A stretch of 64,000 bases of DNA from Alcaligenes faecalis (lineage in GTDB: Bacteria; Pseudomonadota; Gammaproteobacteria; Burkholderiales; Burkholderiaceae_B). Position numbers and translations under genes: made by a program. The stretch lies in assembly GCF_009497775.1 (NCBI RefSeq), contig NZ_CP031012.1, positions 3,125,135 through 3,189,134 of the forward strand, given 5' to 3'. Of the stretch, positions 54,267-64,000 are shown one piece after another. The notes under the pieces are model-generated. The model saw nothing but the letters and a program-made list of their open reading frames with translations, made no database searches and was not told the origin of the DNA. Positions within the stretch are counted from its first letter, which is position 1, and every line of letters starts with the position of its first letter.

Positions 54267-55337
54267 ATGGCCATACACTCCGATTCGCTCTCCAGCCTGC
54301 CTTCTGAACAGCGCATCATTACGCCCAAACCCTTGTCACCCAACGAAGAGTCCATCGAACGCGCCTTGCGACCCAAGATGCTGGAGGACTATGTCGGGCA
54401 AGCCCGGGCGCGTGAACAGCTGGAAATCTTTATTGCGGCTGCTCGCCAACGCCAGGAAGCGCTGGACCACGTCTTGCTGTTTGGCCCGCCCGGTTTGGGT
54501 AAAACCACCCTGGCTCACATCATTGCCCATGAGATGGGGGTGAACCTGCGCCAGACCTCCGGCCCCGTGCTGGAGCGTCCCGGTGATCTGGCCGCCTTGC
54601 TGACAAATCTGGAACCTAACGACGTTCTGTTTATTGACGAAATTCATCGCTTGTCACCCGTCGTCGAAGAAATTCTGTATCCAGCGCTGGAGGATTTTCA
54701 AATTGACATCCTGATTGGCGAAGGCCCGGCCGCCCGCAGCGTCAAACTGGATTTGCAGCCCTTTACCCTGGTCGGTGCCACTACTCGCGCCGGCATGCTG
54801 ACCAACCCCTTGCGCGACCGCTTTGGCATTGTGTCCCGTCTGGAGTTCTATGACGTCAAAGACCTGACGCATATCGTGGCGCGCAGTGCCGGGCTACTGA
54901 ATGTCAGCACAACGGACGAAGGCACTTACGAAATTGCCCGTCGTTCACGCGGCACACCACGTATTGCCAACCGGCTCCTGCGCCGAGTGCGCGACTACGC
55001 TGAAGTCAAAACCGGCGGCATCATCCATACCGAGTGTGCACAAGCCGCCCTGTCCATGCTGGAAGTGGACCCGCAAGGCCTGGATTTGATGGACAGAAAA
55101 TTGCTGGAAGCCATCGTGCATAAATTCGACGGTGGCCCAGTAGGGGTAGACAGCTTGGCCGCAGCTATTGGCGAAGAACGCGACACAATCGAAGATGTGA
55201 TCGAGCCCTATCTGATCCAGCACGGCTTTTTGCAACGCACACCTAGGGGCCGCATTGCTACCCTGAACACCTGGCGTCACCTGGGGCTAACGCCTCCACG
55301 CAACACACAGGGTCAGGATCTGTTCGACGCAGAATAA
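54267..55337 (+). CDS. ruvB: Holliday junction branch-migration ATPase RuvB
   Basis: The ATG at 54267 gives 356 residues. AAA+ motifs: [15 protein letters not shown] (Walker A), [12 protein letters not shown] (Walker B), [18 protein letters not shown] (sensor and Arg finger region). The C-terminal winged helix starts near [17 protein letters not shown]. It is the motor that drives branch migration on RuvA. It has its own promoter region, with a LexA-box candidate. Confidence 0.97.
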   Translation: MAIHSDSLSSLPSEQRIITPKPLSPNEESIERALRPKMLEDYVGQARAREQLEIFIAAARQRQEALDHVLLFGPPGLGKTTLAHIIAHEMGVNLRQTSGPVLERPGDLAALLTNLEPNDVLFIDEIHRLSPVVEEILYPALEDFQIDILIGEGPAARSVKLDLQPFTLVGATTRAGMLTNPLRDRFGIVSRLEFYDVKDLTHIVARSAGLLNVSTTDEGTYEIARRSRGTPRIANRLLRRVRDYAEVKTGGIIHTECAQAALSMLEVDPQGLDLMDRKLLEAIVHKFDGGPVGVDSLAAAIGEERDTIEDVIEPYLIQHGFLQRTPRGRIATLNTWRHLGLTPPRNTQGQDLFDAE

Positions 55338-55341
55338 GTGC

Positions 55342-56142
55342 TTAGCCCCGGCGAGCCCAGGGGCGAAACACCAATAACAAGGTAATCGCAATCGACACGG
55401 CGGCAGCCAGCAGCAAGGCTGTCAGCCACTGCAAATGCGTGAAGGTCAGCGCCAACGTGGTGCAGAACCCAGCCAGACTGCCCGTCCCCCACAACGCTGA
55501 ACGCAAGGTCGCTACCAAGCTGGCCGCACCCAAGGTTTGGTGAATAGTCACCGCCACCACGGTATAGCCAATGGGGAAAGCCATAATCAGCCCGGACAGG
55601 CTCGGCCCCAGCAAAGAACTGCTGGTGGTCACGATAGCGACCAGAAGTCCTGCCAAAGCCCCTCTGAATATCAGCAAACCCCAGCCTGCTTTCGCTTTGC
55701 TGCTTCCTTTCATGCCAGCCAGACGGCGCGACACACGCAAGCTGAACGCCGTCACGGCGATAAACAAGGCTAGCCCCAGCACAGGCTGCACGGGCATAAA
55801 GGACAGGAGCAAGGCAGCCACCGCCCAACCAGCTACCGCACACAACAAGGTGCGCCAGGGCGACAAGGTGGGAGCACAAAGAATGATGAGCAGCAAAAAC
55901 AGCTGAGTCGCACTAAGCGAATACACGGCATAAGTTGCCGCCTGCTGCACATAATCAGCAGGAAACTGCTGAGACAGAAAATAAAAGCCGGGGCCCAATA
56001 CCATGGGTAAACCCGCCAAAGCACCACCAATCAATGGGCCAAATGCACCCACTGACCACGAAACCAGAACCACAACCAAAGCGGTGGCGGCCATGCGGAC
56101 TGCCAAAGCAGACCACGCCACATCAAGAAAAGCAGTTTCCAC
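55342..56142 (-). CDS. Unknown membrane protein (two-fold repeat)
   Basis: A GTG start at 56142 gives 266 residues with about seven to eight hydrophobic segments. The two halves look related: VGAFGPLIGGALAGLPMVLGPGF in the first and SLLGPSLSGLIMAFPIGYT in the second, an internal GP/G-L-P repeat suggestive of a small inverted-repeat transporter fold. No family recognised. Convergent with ruvB, four bases between their stops. Confidence 0.8.
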   Translation of the reverse strand: METAFLDVAWSALAVRMAATALVVVLVSWSVGAFGPLIGGALAGLPMVLGPGFYFLSQQFPADYVQQAATYAVYSLSATQLFLLLIILCAPTLSPWRTLLCAVAGWAVAALLLSFMPVQPVLGLALFIAVTAFSLRVSRRLAGMKGSSKAKAGWGLLIFRGALAGLLVAIVTTSSSLLGPSLSGLIMAFPIGYTVVAVTIHQTLGAASLVATLRSALWGTGSLAGFCTTLALTFTHLQWLTALLLAAAVSIAITLLLVFRPWARRG

Positions 56143-56229
56143 GACGGTATCTCGCAGTGAAACCAGGTATCAAGAGCTGCCCGGCTCCGCGCTAGTAAAG
56201 ACGCTGGAACCGGGCTGCTTCTTTCATCC

Positions 56230-57288
56230 TTAGCTCACCACACTCCAGTCCAGAGCTTGACCGGCAGCCAGAGGAATCAATGGCTCACCAGCCATTTCCA
56301 CGGACTCGGGAATGGTGAACTGACTGCGTTGCAGCGTCATTGTTCCTTCATTGACCGGCAAACCGTAGAAGGCGGGGCCATTCAGGCTGGCAAAGGCTTC
56401 CAGACGGTCCAGACGGCCAGCCTTGTCAAAAGCCGAGGCGTACAGTTCCATCGCGTGCAGCGCGGTATAACAGCCTGCACAGCCACAGCTTTGCTCTTTG
56501 CGGCTACGCGAGTGCGGTGCACTGTCTGTACCCAGGAAGAAACGATTGCTGTCGCTGGTTGCCGCATCCACCAGAGCCTGGCGGTGCTTCTCGCGCTTCA
56601 AGACGGGCAAACAGTACCAATGTGGCTGCAAGCCGCCCTGGAACAGGGCATTACGGTTGTAGAGCAAGTGATGGGCGGTGATGGTTGCAGCAACCGGGCC
56701 TTCGGCCTGGCTCACGTAAGCGGCGCCCTCTGCCGTGGTCAAGTGCTCAAACACCACTTTCAGCTCGGGGAAAGCCTTGCGCATGGGAATCATCACACGC
56801 TCGATAAATACGGCTTCACGGTCGAACAGATCGATGCTGGGGTCCGTGACCTCACCGTGCATCAGCAAAGGCATGCCCGATTCCTGCATCTGGGCCAGCA
56901 CCTTGGAGCAGTTCTTCAGCAAATCTGTCACGCCCGCGTCGGAGTTTGTGGTGGCACCAGCAGGATACAGCTTCACCCCATGCACAAAGCCGCTTTCCTT
57001 GGCGCGAACAATTTCCTCTGGCTGGGTATTATCAGTCAGGTACAAGGTCATCAAAGGCTCAAACTTGCCGACGTACTCGGTTTTGGCCAAGGCATTCAGG
57101 ATACGCTCGCGGTAGGCCAGAGCCTGCGCGGTTGCGGTAACGGGCGGAGTCAGGTTGGGCATGACGATAGCCCGGTCAAATTGTGCCGCGGTATGGCCCA
57201 AGACCGATTCCAACACAGCGCCATCGCGCAGGTGCAAATGCCAATCATCAGGACGACGAATGACCAGGGTATCCACAGTAGGGCTCAT
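56230..57288 (-). CDS. pyrC: Dihydroorotase (class II)
   Basis: The ATG at 57288 gives 352 residues. DDWHLHLRDG holds the first zinc His pair, GVKLYPAGAT the carbamylated Lys, MHGEV and EHLTTAEG further ligands, and GTDSAPHSRSRKE the catalytic Asp. It cyclises carbamoyl aspartate in pyrimidine synthesis. pyrD is at 34889, unlinked within this window. Confidence 0.96.
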   Translation of the reverse strand: MSPTVDTLVIRRPDDWHLHLRDGAVLESVLGHTAAQFDRAIVMPNLTPPVTATAQALAYRERILNALAKTEYVGKFEPLMTLYLTDNTQPEEIVRAKESGFVHGVKLYPAGATTNSDAGVTDLLKNCSKVLAQMQESGMPLLMHGEVTDPSIDLFDREAVFIERVMIPMRKAFPELKVVFEHLTTAEGAAYVSQAEGPVAATITAHHLLYNRNALFQGGLQPHWYCLPVLKREKHRQALVDAATSDSNRFFLGTDSAPHSRSRKEQSCGCAGCYTALHAMELYASAFDKAGRLDRLEAFASLNGPAFYGLPVNEGTMTLQRSQFTIPESVEMAGEPLIPLAAGQALDWSVVS

Positions 57289-57607
57289 ATCTTTACTCAA
57301 TATCAAACAAAGGCCCCGCGCTTTGAACCGTCAATAAAGCAACAGGTGCCACAATTGCCTTTCAGCAGGCCGAATCCATCATTATGCTACAGCTACCTGT
57401 GCTGCGCATGATTGACACAGGAATCCCGAGCCCAAATCCATAGTGCGTTGCAGCAGCCTGTAAACACTGGAAAAATTGCTTACAGACCGGCAAAGCTCCG
57501 ACTCACAAAGGGCTTGGACGTATAGGGAGTATCACGGTATGCTGACAGACAAGTCGTGCCCTAGCGCATAACCCGCCCCTTCAACTCGTTTCTCAGGAGT
57601 TCCGTTC
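57289..57607. other. Intergenic region between divergent pyrC and the SWIB gene
   Basis: 319 bases. A plus-strand promoter candidate is TTGGAC (57514-57519), 18-base spacer, TATGCT (57538-57543), about 65 bases before the SWIB ATG. CAGGAG precedes that ATG. Nothing else recognised. Confidence 0.5.
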
Positions 57608-57886
57608 ATGGCCAGCACTGAAAAAAAGCCTGCTACCCGCAAACCCAATGCAGCCTTCATGAAACCACTCACTCCTAGCCCAACACTGGCTGCGGTGATT
57701 GGCTCTGGCGCGCTGCCGCGTACTGAAGTTACGAAGAAAATCTGGGAATACATCAAGAAACACGATCTTCAGGATCCCAAGAACCGTCGCAACATCAATG
57801 CCGACGCCAAGCTGCGCCCCTTGTTCGGCAAGGATCAGGTCTCCATGTTTGAACTGACCAAACTGGTCAGCGCTCACCTGAAATAA
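57608..57886 (+). CDS. SWIB/MDM2-domain protein
   Basis: The 92-residue protein has a Lys-rich tail-like N-terminus and a SWIB domain (AAVIGSGALPRTEVTKKIWEYIKKHDLQDPKNRRNINADAKL). Similar domains occur fused to topoisomerases in chlamydiae and as stand-alone proteins in betaproteobacteria; the role is unknown, possibly DNA-associated. Confidence 0.93.
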   Translation: MASTEKKPATRKPNAAFMKPLTPSPTLAAVIGSGALPRTEVTKKIWEYIKKHDLQDPKNRRNINADAKLRPLFGKDQVSMFELTKLVSAHLK

Positions 57887-57918
57887 GCATGGGGTGCCCA
57901 GGCACCTCAGGCAATATC

Positions 57919-57956
57919 GGGCCGCGTCGCTGAGCTTTCAGCCGCGGCCCTTTTTT
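57919..57956 (+). terminator. Terminator after the SWIB gene
   Basis: GGGCCGCG pairs with CGCGGCCC (57943-57950), enclosing an inner GCTGA/TCAGC stem, followed by six T. Confidence 0.92.
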
Positions 57957-57993
57957 CATTTGGCGGCATCAAGCCCGCTGTTTTCCCATCTTC

Positions 57994-59439
57994 ATGCCGA
58001 TTTCATTCCCTGCCCCACCTGATCAAACCCCACGTGTCCTGTGCTGGCTGCGCCGCGATCTGCGCCTGCACGATCATGCCGCCCTGCACCATGCCTTGAA
58101 AAGCGGTTTGCCCGTGGCCTGTGTGTTTGTCTTTGACAGCACCATCCTGCAATCCTTGCCTGCCGAGGATGTAAGACTGGCCTTTATCCACGACAGCCTG
58201 CTGCAGGTTCAGGAACAGTTGCGCCAGTATGGCAGCGAACTGATCACGGTTTACGGGGATCCTGTACAGAAAATTCCAGAGCTGGCGATCAGCCTGAATG
58301 CAAAAACCGTCTATACGAACGAGGACTACGAGCCTGCGGCCATCACTCGGGATCAGGCTGTCAGCCATGCCTTGTCTGCACAAGGCGTGGAGCTGCAACT
58401 ATTCAAGGACCAGGTGATCTTTGCGCGAGATGAAATCCTGACGCAACAAAAGCAGCCCTATACGGTTTTTACGCCCTACAAGCGGAATTGGCTGGCACGT
58501 ATCCAATCTGCGGATGTCCAGGCCTATGACTGCTCGCAAGGACAATGGGCTTCGCTGCCCGAGCAAGCTTTACCTAGTTTGGACGAATTGGGCTTTCAGG
58601 AAGAGTCCCGCACAAAACTGCTGAACCCTGCCGGTTGGCAAGGTGCCCAGACTCTGCTGGAACAATTCGAACCCAGAATCCACGCTTATCAGGAACGCCG
58701 GGACTTCCCGGCCAAACGAGGCGTATCCTATCTGGCACCCCATCTGCGCTTTGGGACGCTATCTATCCGCCAGGCGGTATCTCAGGCTTGGCCCAGCGAC
58801 TCCGAGGGCGCGGCGACATGGCTTAGCGAACTGATCTGGCGAGAGTTCTACCAGCAGTTCCTGTGGCACCACCCTGAGACGGCCACAGAAAGCTTCAAGC
58901 CCGCCTACAAGGATCTGCCCTTCCCTAATCGCGAAGACTGGTTTCAAGCCTGGAAAGACGGCCAGACCGGCTATCCAATTGTTGATGCCGCCATGCGTCA
59001 GCTGAACCAGTCCGGCTATATGCACAACCGGCTACGCATGATCAGCGCCTCCTTTCTGGTGAAAGACTTGCTGATAGACTGGCGTTGGGGTGAGCAATAT
59101 TTCGCCCAGAAGCTGCTTGATTACGATATAGCCTCCAATGTGGGAGGCTGGCAATGGGCTGCTTCTACCGGATGTGATGCACAGCCTTACTTTCGCATCT
59201 TTAATCCCATCACCCAATCGCGTAAATTTGATCCAGAGGGACAATTCATACGACGCTATGTCCCTGAGCTGGCGTCCTTGGACAAGCAGGCTGTGCATGC
59301 GCCCTGGCAAGCCAAGCAGCTTCCTATCGAATTCAGGCTGGGACAAGACTACCCGGCCCCCATCGTGGATCACGACACACAACGGCATCTTGCTTTGACG
59401 CTATTCAAGCAAGCAGGAGAGCAAGGGCAAACGGATTGA
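57994..59439 (+). CDS. phrB: Deoxyribodipyrimidine photo-lyase
   Basis: The 481-residue flavoprotein repairs cyclobutane dimers using light. N-terminal antenna domain (LCWLRRDLRLHDHAAL) and C-terminal FAD domain (GVSYLAPHLRFGTLSIRQ, WREFYQQFLWHHPE, MHNRLRMISASFLVKDLL, NVGGWQWAASTGCDAQPYFRIFNP) including the conserved Trp residues. CPD class I. Confidence 0.97.
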   Translation: MPISFPAPPDQTPRVLCWLRRDLRLHDHAALHHALKSGLPVACVFVFDSTILQSLPAEDVRLAFIHDSLLQVQEQLRQYGSELITVYGDPVQKIPELAISLNAKTVYTNEDYEPAAITRDQAVSHALSAQGVELQLFKDQVIFARDEILTQQKQPYTVFTPYKRNWLARIQSADVQAYDCSQGQWASLPEQALPSLDELGFQEESRTKLLNPAGWQGAQTLLEQFEPRIHAYQERRDFPAKRGVSYLAPHLRFGTLSIRQAVSQAWPSDSEGAATWLSELIWREFYQQFLWHHPETATESFKPAYKDLPFPNREDWFQAWKDGQTGYPIVDAAMRQLNQSGYMHNRLRMISASFLVKDLLIDWRWGEQYFAQKLLDYDIASNVGGWQWAASTGCDAQPYFRIFNPITQSRKFDPEGQFIRRYVPELASLDKQAVHAPWQAKQLPIEFRLGQDYPAPIVDHDTQRHLALTLFKQAGEQGQTD

Positions 59440-59457
59440 AATACCTCAAGGATATTT

Positions 59458-60036
59458 ATGTCAGACAGCTCCAGACCACCACCTCCAGCCAGTACCCCGG
59501 TATTGCTGCAAAACCTCCAAGCCGCTCATCCTCAAGCACAAGTGGCTGTTCTTGATTTCAGCTCCGATCACGCTGAAATCAGCCTGGCTCATAAAGGTGT
59601 CCCTGTACATACCGAGCACTTCCCAGAACTAAGTGGGGTACAGCTTTTAGCCAGCTGTTTCGCGGACTCCAGCTCACGCGCAGCGCAACTGGAGCATGCT
59701 ATCGAAGTTGTTGAAGACGCCATCATGCCAGCCAGCCTGGATCTGCGTCAGTTCATGGTGTTTGCCGCTGGGGAGTTTGCTGAAGAGCTTAGCGCCTGGC
59801 TCACGGAAGCCCAGGGCAGCGAGCAGCACATCCTGAATCGGGACATGATTGATGATCTGTTCACCCTGTATGCAGCAGCCAGCCAAGGGGCAGTCAGTCT
59901 GAAAATGATCAACGCGGGCTCTTTGGAAAATATCCATCAGCTGGTCAACAATCAAAACCTGGGTATTTACCTGCTATTGCTGCGTGAGTGTCTTCACCAT
60001 ATGCATATCGAGCAGATCCACTTGCTGGCGCCTTGA
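59458..60036 (+). CDS. Hypothetical protein downstream of photolyase
   Basis: The 192-residue protein starts with AAGGA-supported ATG, 18 bases after phrB. It has a Pro-rich start and otherwise mixed alpha/beta content (QAQVAVLDFSSDHAEISLAHKG, HILNRDMIDDLFTLYAAASQ, GIYLLLLRECLHHMHIEQIH). No signal peptide or membrane helix. Not recognised. Probably co-transcribed with phrB. Confidence 0.75.
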   Translation: MSDSSRPPPPASTPVLLQNLQAAHPQAQVAVLDFSSDHAEISLAHKGVPVHTEHFPELSGVQLLASCFADSSSRAAQLEHAIEVVEDAIMPASLDLRQFMVFAAGEFAEELSAWLTEAQGSEQHILNRDMIDDLFTLYAAASQGAVSLKMINAGSLENIHQLVNNQNLGIYLLLLRECLHHMHIEQIHLLAP

Positions 60037-60138
60037 GGCTTTCATCAGCAGAGGTACGCTGCAAGCGCCGGCCAAAGAGCTAGGCCAGCGTACATGGCCA
60101 AGCAGATGCTAGCCAATCCGAACAAACAGAACCAAATA

Positions 60139-60168
60139 AAAAAAGGTGCTCAGATGAGCACCTTTTGA
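60139..60168. terminator. Bidirectional terminator
   Basis: AAAAGGTGCTCA-GA-TGAGCACCTTTT, a 12-bp perfect stem between the convergent hypothetical gene and DUF4870-like gene. Confidence 0.88.
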
Positions 60169-60215
60169 ATATTTCTTTCCGGGCTACGCCAGAACACTTC
60201 CAAGATGGGTTCGAC

Positions 60216-60581
60216 TTAGTAGTCGTGGCCCAGAGCCTGACCACCCGCCAAGGCCAACCAGCCTTTAATCAAACGGTGAATGATCCACACCAAGGCTACC
60301 AGAGCGGTTACCCAACCAATAAAGATGGTTGTCAGCAAAGCGCTCAATACTACCCACAAAAGTCCCCACCAGAAAGTCTTGATAACCCAATCCAGATGGC
60401 TGGCATAAATAGTGCCCGATGCATCGCCGCGTTTGACGTAGGCCAGAATCACAGCTGCCACAGCTGCAGCACCGAAGATACCTGCACTGATCATAGCCAA
60501 AGAAAACAAGCCATAGCAGATGTGCGTAATCTTGCGCAGCGACAAGCCTGGTTCAAGCTCGGGGCTAATGGGCTGATTCAT
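60216..60581 (-). CDS. Small membrane protein, DUF4870-like
   Basis: The ATG at 60581 has AGGAG eight bases upstream; 121 residues. About three hydrophobic helices with KITHICYGLFSLAMISAG, VKRGDASGTIYASHLDWVIKTFWW and VWIIHRLIKGWLAL, the layout of DUF4870-type proteins. Function unknown. Confidence 0.8.
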   Translation of the reverse strand: MNQPISPELEPGLSLRKITHICYGLFSLAMISAGIFGAAAVAAVILAYVKRGDASGTIYASHLDWVIKTFWWGLLWVVLSALLTTIFIGWVTALVALVWIIHRLIKGWLALAGGQALGHDY

Positions 60582-60759
60582 TCGGTTCTCCTGAAACAAG
60601 CATTAACAATAACTATACCGAACTATTTTACCCATACTTTGGGCATTAACCGTATGACAGTGGCAGAGCTACTACCATACAGATAAAAGAAACGGCGTAT
60701 GAAACGCCTCTTCTATGATGCCATCAAGGCGTGCAGCAGGCCTGTGCGTGAGCGACCCA

Positions 60760-60800
60760 TAAAACAAAACCCCCGCAAGCGTTTAGCTTGCGGGGGTTTT
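60760..60800 (-). terminator. Terminator of the rRNA operon
   Basis: A 15-bp perfect stem (60766-60780 with 60786-60800; core CCCCCGCAAGC) and, on the minus strand, a T-rich tail (GTTTTAT), 12 bases past the 5S gene. Confidence 0.93.
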
Positions 60801-60811
60801 GAGGAATAAGA

Positions 60812-60925
60812 GCTTGACGATGACCTACTTTCACAGACGTCCGTCCACTATCATCGGCGCAAAGGCGTTTCACAATCCTGTTCGGGATGGGAAGGTGTGG
60901 GACCACCTCGCTATGGTCGTCAAGC
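60812..60925 (-). rRNA. rrf: 5S rRNA
   Basis: The minus strand reads GACGACCATAGCGAGGTGG, CCCATCCCGAACAGGA and GAAACGCCTTTGCGCCGATG, the conserved 5S blocks, and its ends GCTTGACGA/TCGTCAAGC pair as helix I. End positions are accurate to a few bases. Confidence 0.95.
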
Positions 60926-61105
60926 GTAACTGGTTGCCGAGTCGTCTTTTAAGGGACGCCCCAGCCAATTGGAAGAAGCACACCGCTAGCGATCAGTACG
61001 GATCAGCTAGCAGCGGTTACGAAGGTGTCGAGCGCGGGTTGCGCTGCACTTCAATATTACGTTCTGTGGTCAACAACTTAACTCACTACAACCTCAAGGG
61101 TTATA
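60926..61105 (-). other. 23S-5S intergenic spacer
   Basis: 180 bases. No tRNA. A hairpin GCTAGC (60985-60990) with GCTAGC (61006-61011) within ACCGCTAGC...GCTAGCAGCGGT may be a processing structure. Confidence 0.6.
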
Positions 61106-63988
<2,883 letters not shown>

Positions 63989-64000
63989 CTATAACGCTTG

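Overview
The window looks like chromosomal DNA of a betaproteobacterium of the Burkholderiales, most likely an Alcaligenes-like member of the Alcaligenaceae. The reasons are the moderately high GC, the dusB-fis-purH-ruvC-ruvA order, a T2SS operon with a divergent gspC, a phasin (PHA metabolism) gene and an aat-bpt-pyrD cluster. The species call is an inference from gene content; no database search was possible.

Layout. 69-4565: two lipoprotein genes and a Tat-exported phospholipase C. 4724-13947 (minus): a surface-adhesion operon. It holds an EAL c-di-GMP phosphodiesterase, a 1991-residue YadA-type trimeric autotransporter adhesin joined to it by an ATGA overlap, a TpgA-like BamE/OmpA lipoprotein, a lipoprotein resembling the SecD P1 head, and a degenerate receiver-domain protein. 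13948-14521: an unusual intergenic region with two inverted 22-bp dyads and a nine-G tract, followed by a Gin/Hin-type serine recombinase (14522-15085). 15160-25688: a complete type II secretion system (gspG-H-I-J-K-L-M-N-D-E-F on minus, gspC divergent on plus), the likely exit route for exoenzymes such as the phospholipase C.

25744-31052: an HPP-CBS membrane protein, 4-hydroxyphenylpyruvate dioxygenase, a TauE/SafE permease, aspartase and a possible 37-codon leader-like ORF. 31480-35923: a MarR regulator, a conserved hypothetical, a zinc-ribbon Nudix hydrolase, the two N-end-rule aminoacyltransferases aat and bpt, and pyrD. 36062-38586: a phasin, an IclR regulator with three shared palindromic operator candidates, and a CinA-like MoaB-domain protein. 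38576-47597: EI24 membrane protein, thioredoxin-like protein, RhlE-type helicase, AzlCD, a CHCC zinc finger, a YheT hydrolase, a BepA-type protease with CtaG and a solitary MgtC-C-like domain, and a TM2-like membrane protein.

47723-60581: mainly housekeeping genes: a UbiH-family hydroxylase, dusB, fis, purH, ruvC, ruvA, a PLP dehydratase, ruvB, pyrC, a SWIB-domain protein, photolyase and small hypotheticals. The window ends with the 5S and an essentially complete 23S rRNA gene on the minus strand, bounded by a strong terminator at 60760-60800 and a matched 14-bp processing stalk.

The most unusual section is 4.7-15.1 kb. There a c-di-GMP phosphodiesterase, a giant adhesin and its presumed assembly lipoproteins form one operon, next to a possible DNA-inversion switch. 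No CRISPR array, tRNA, insertion sequence or prophage was recognised.
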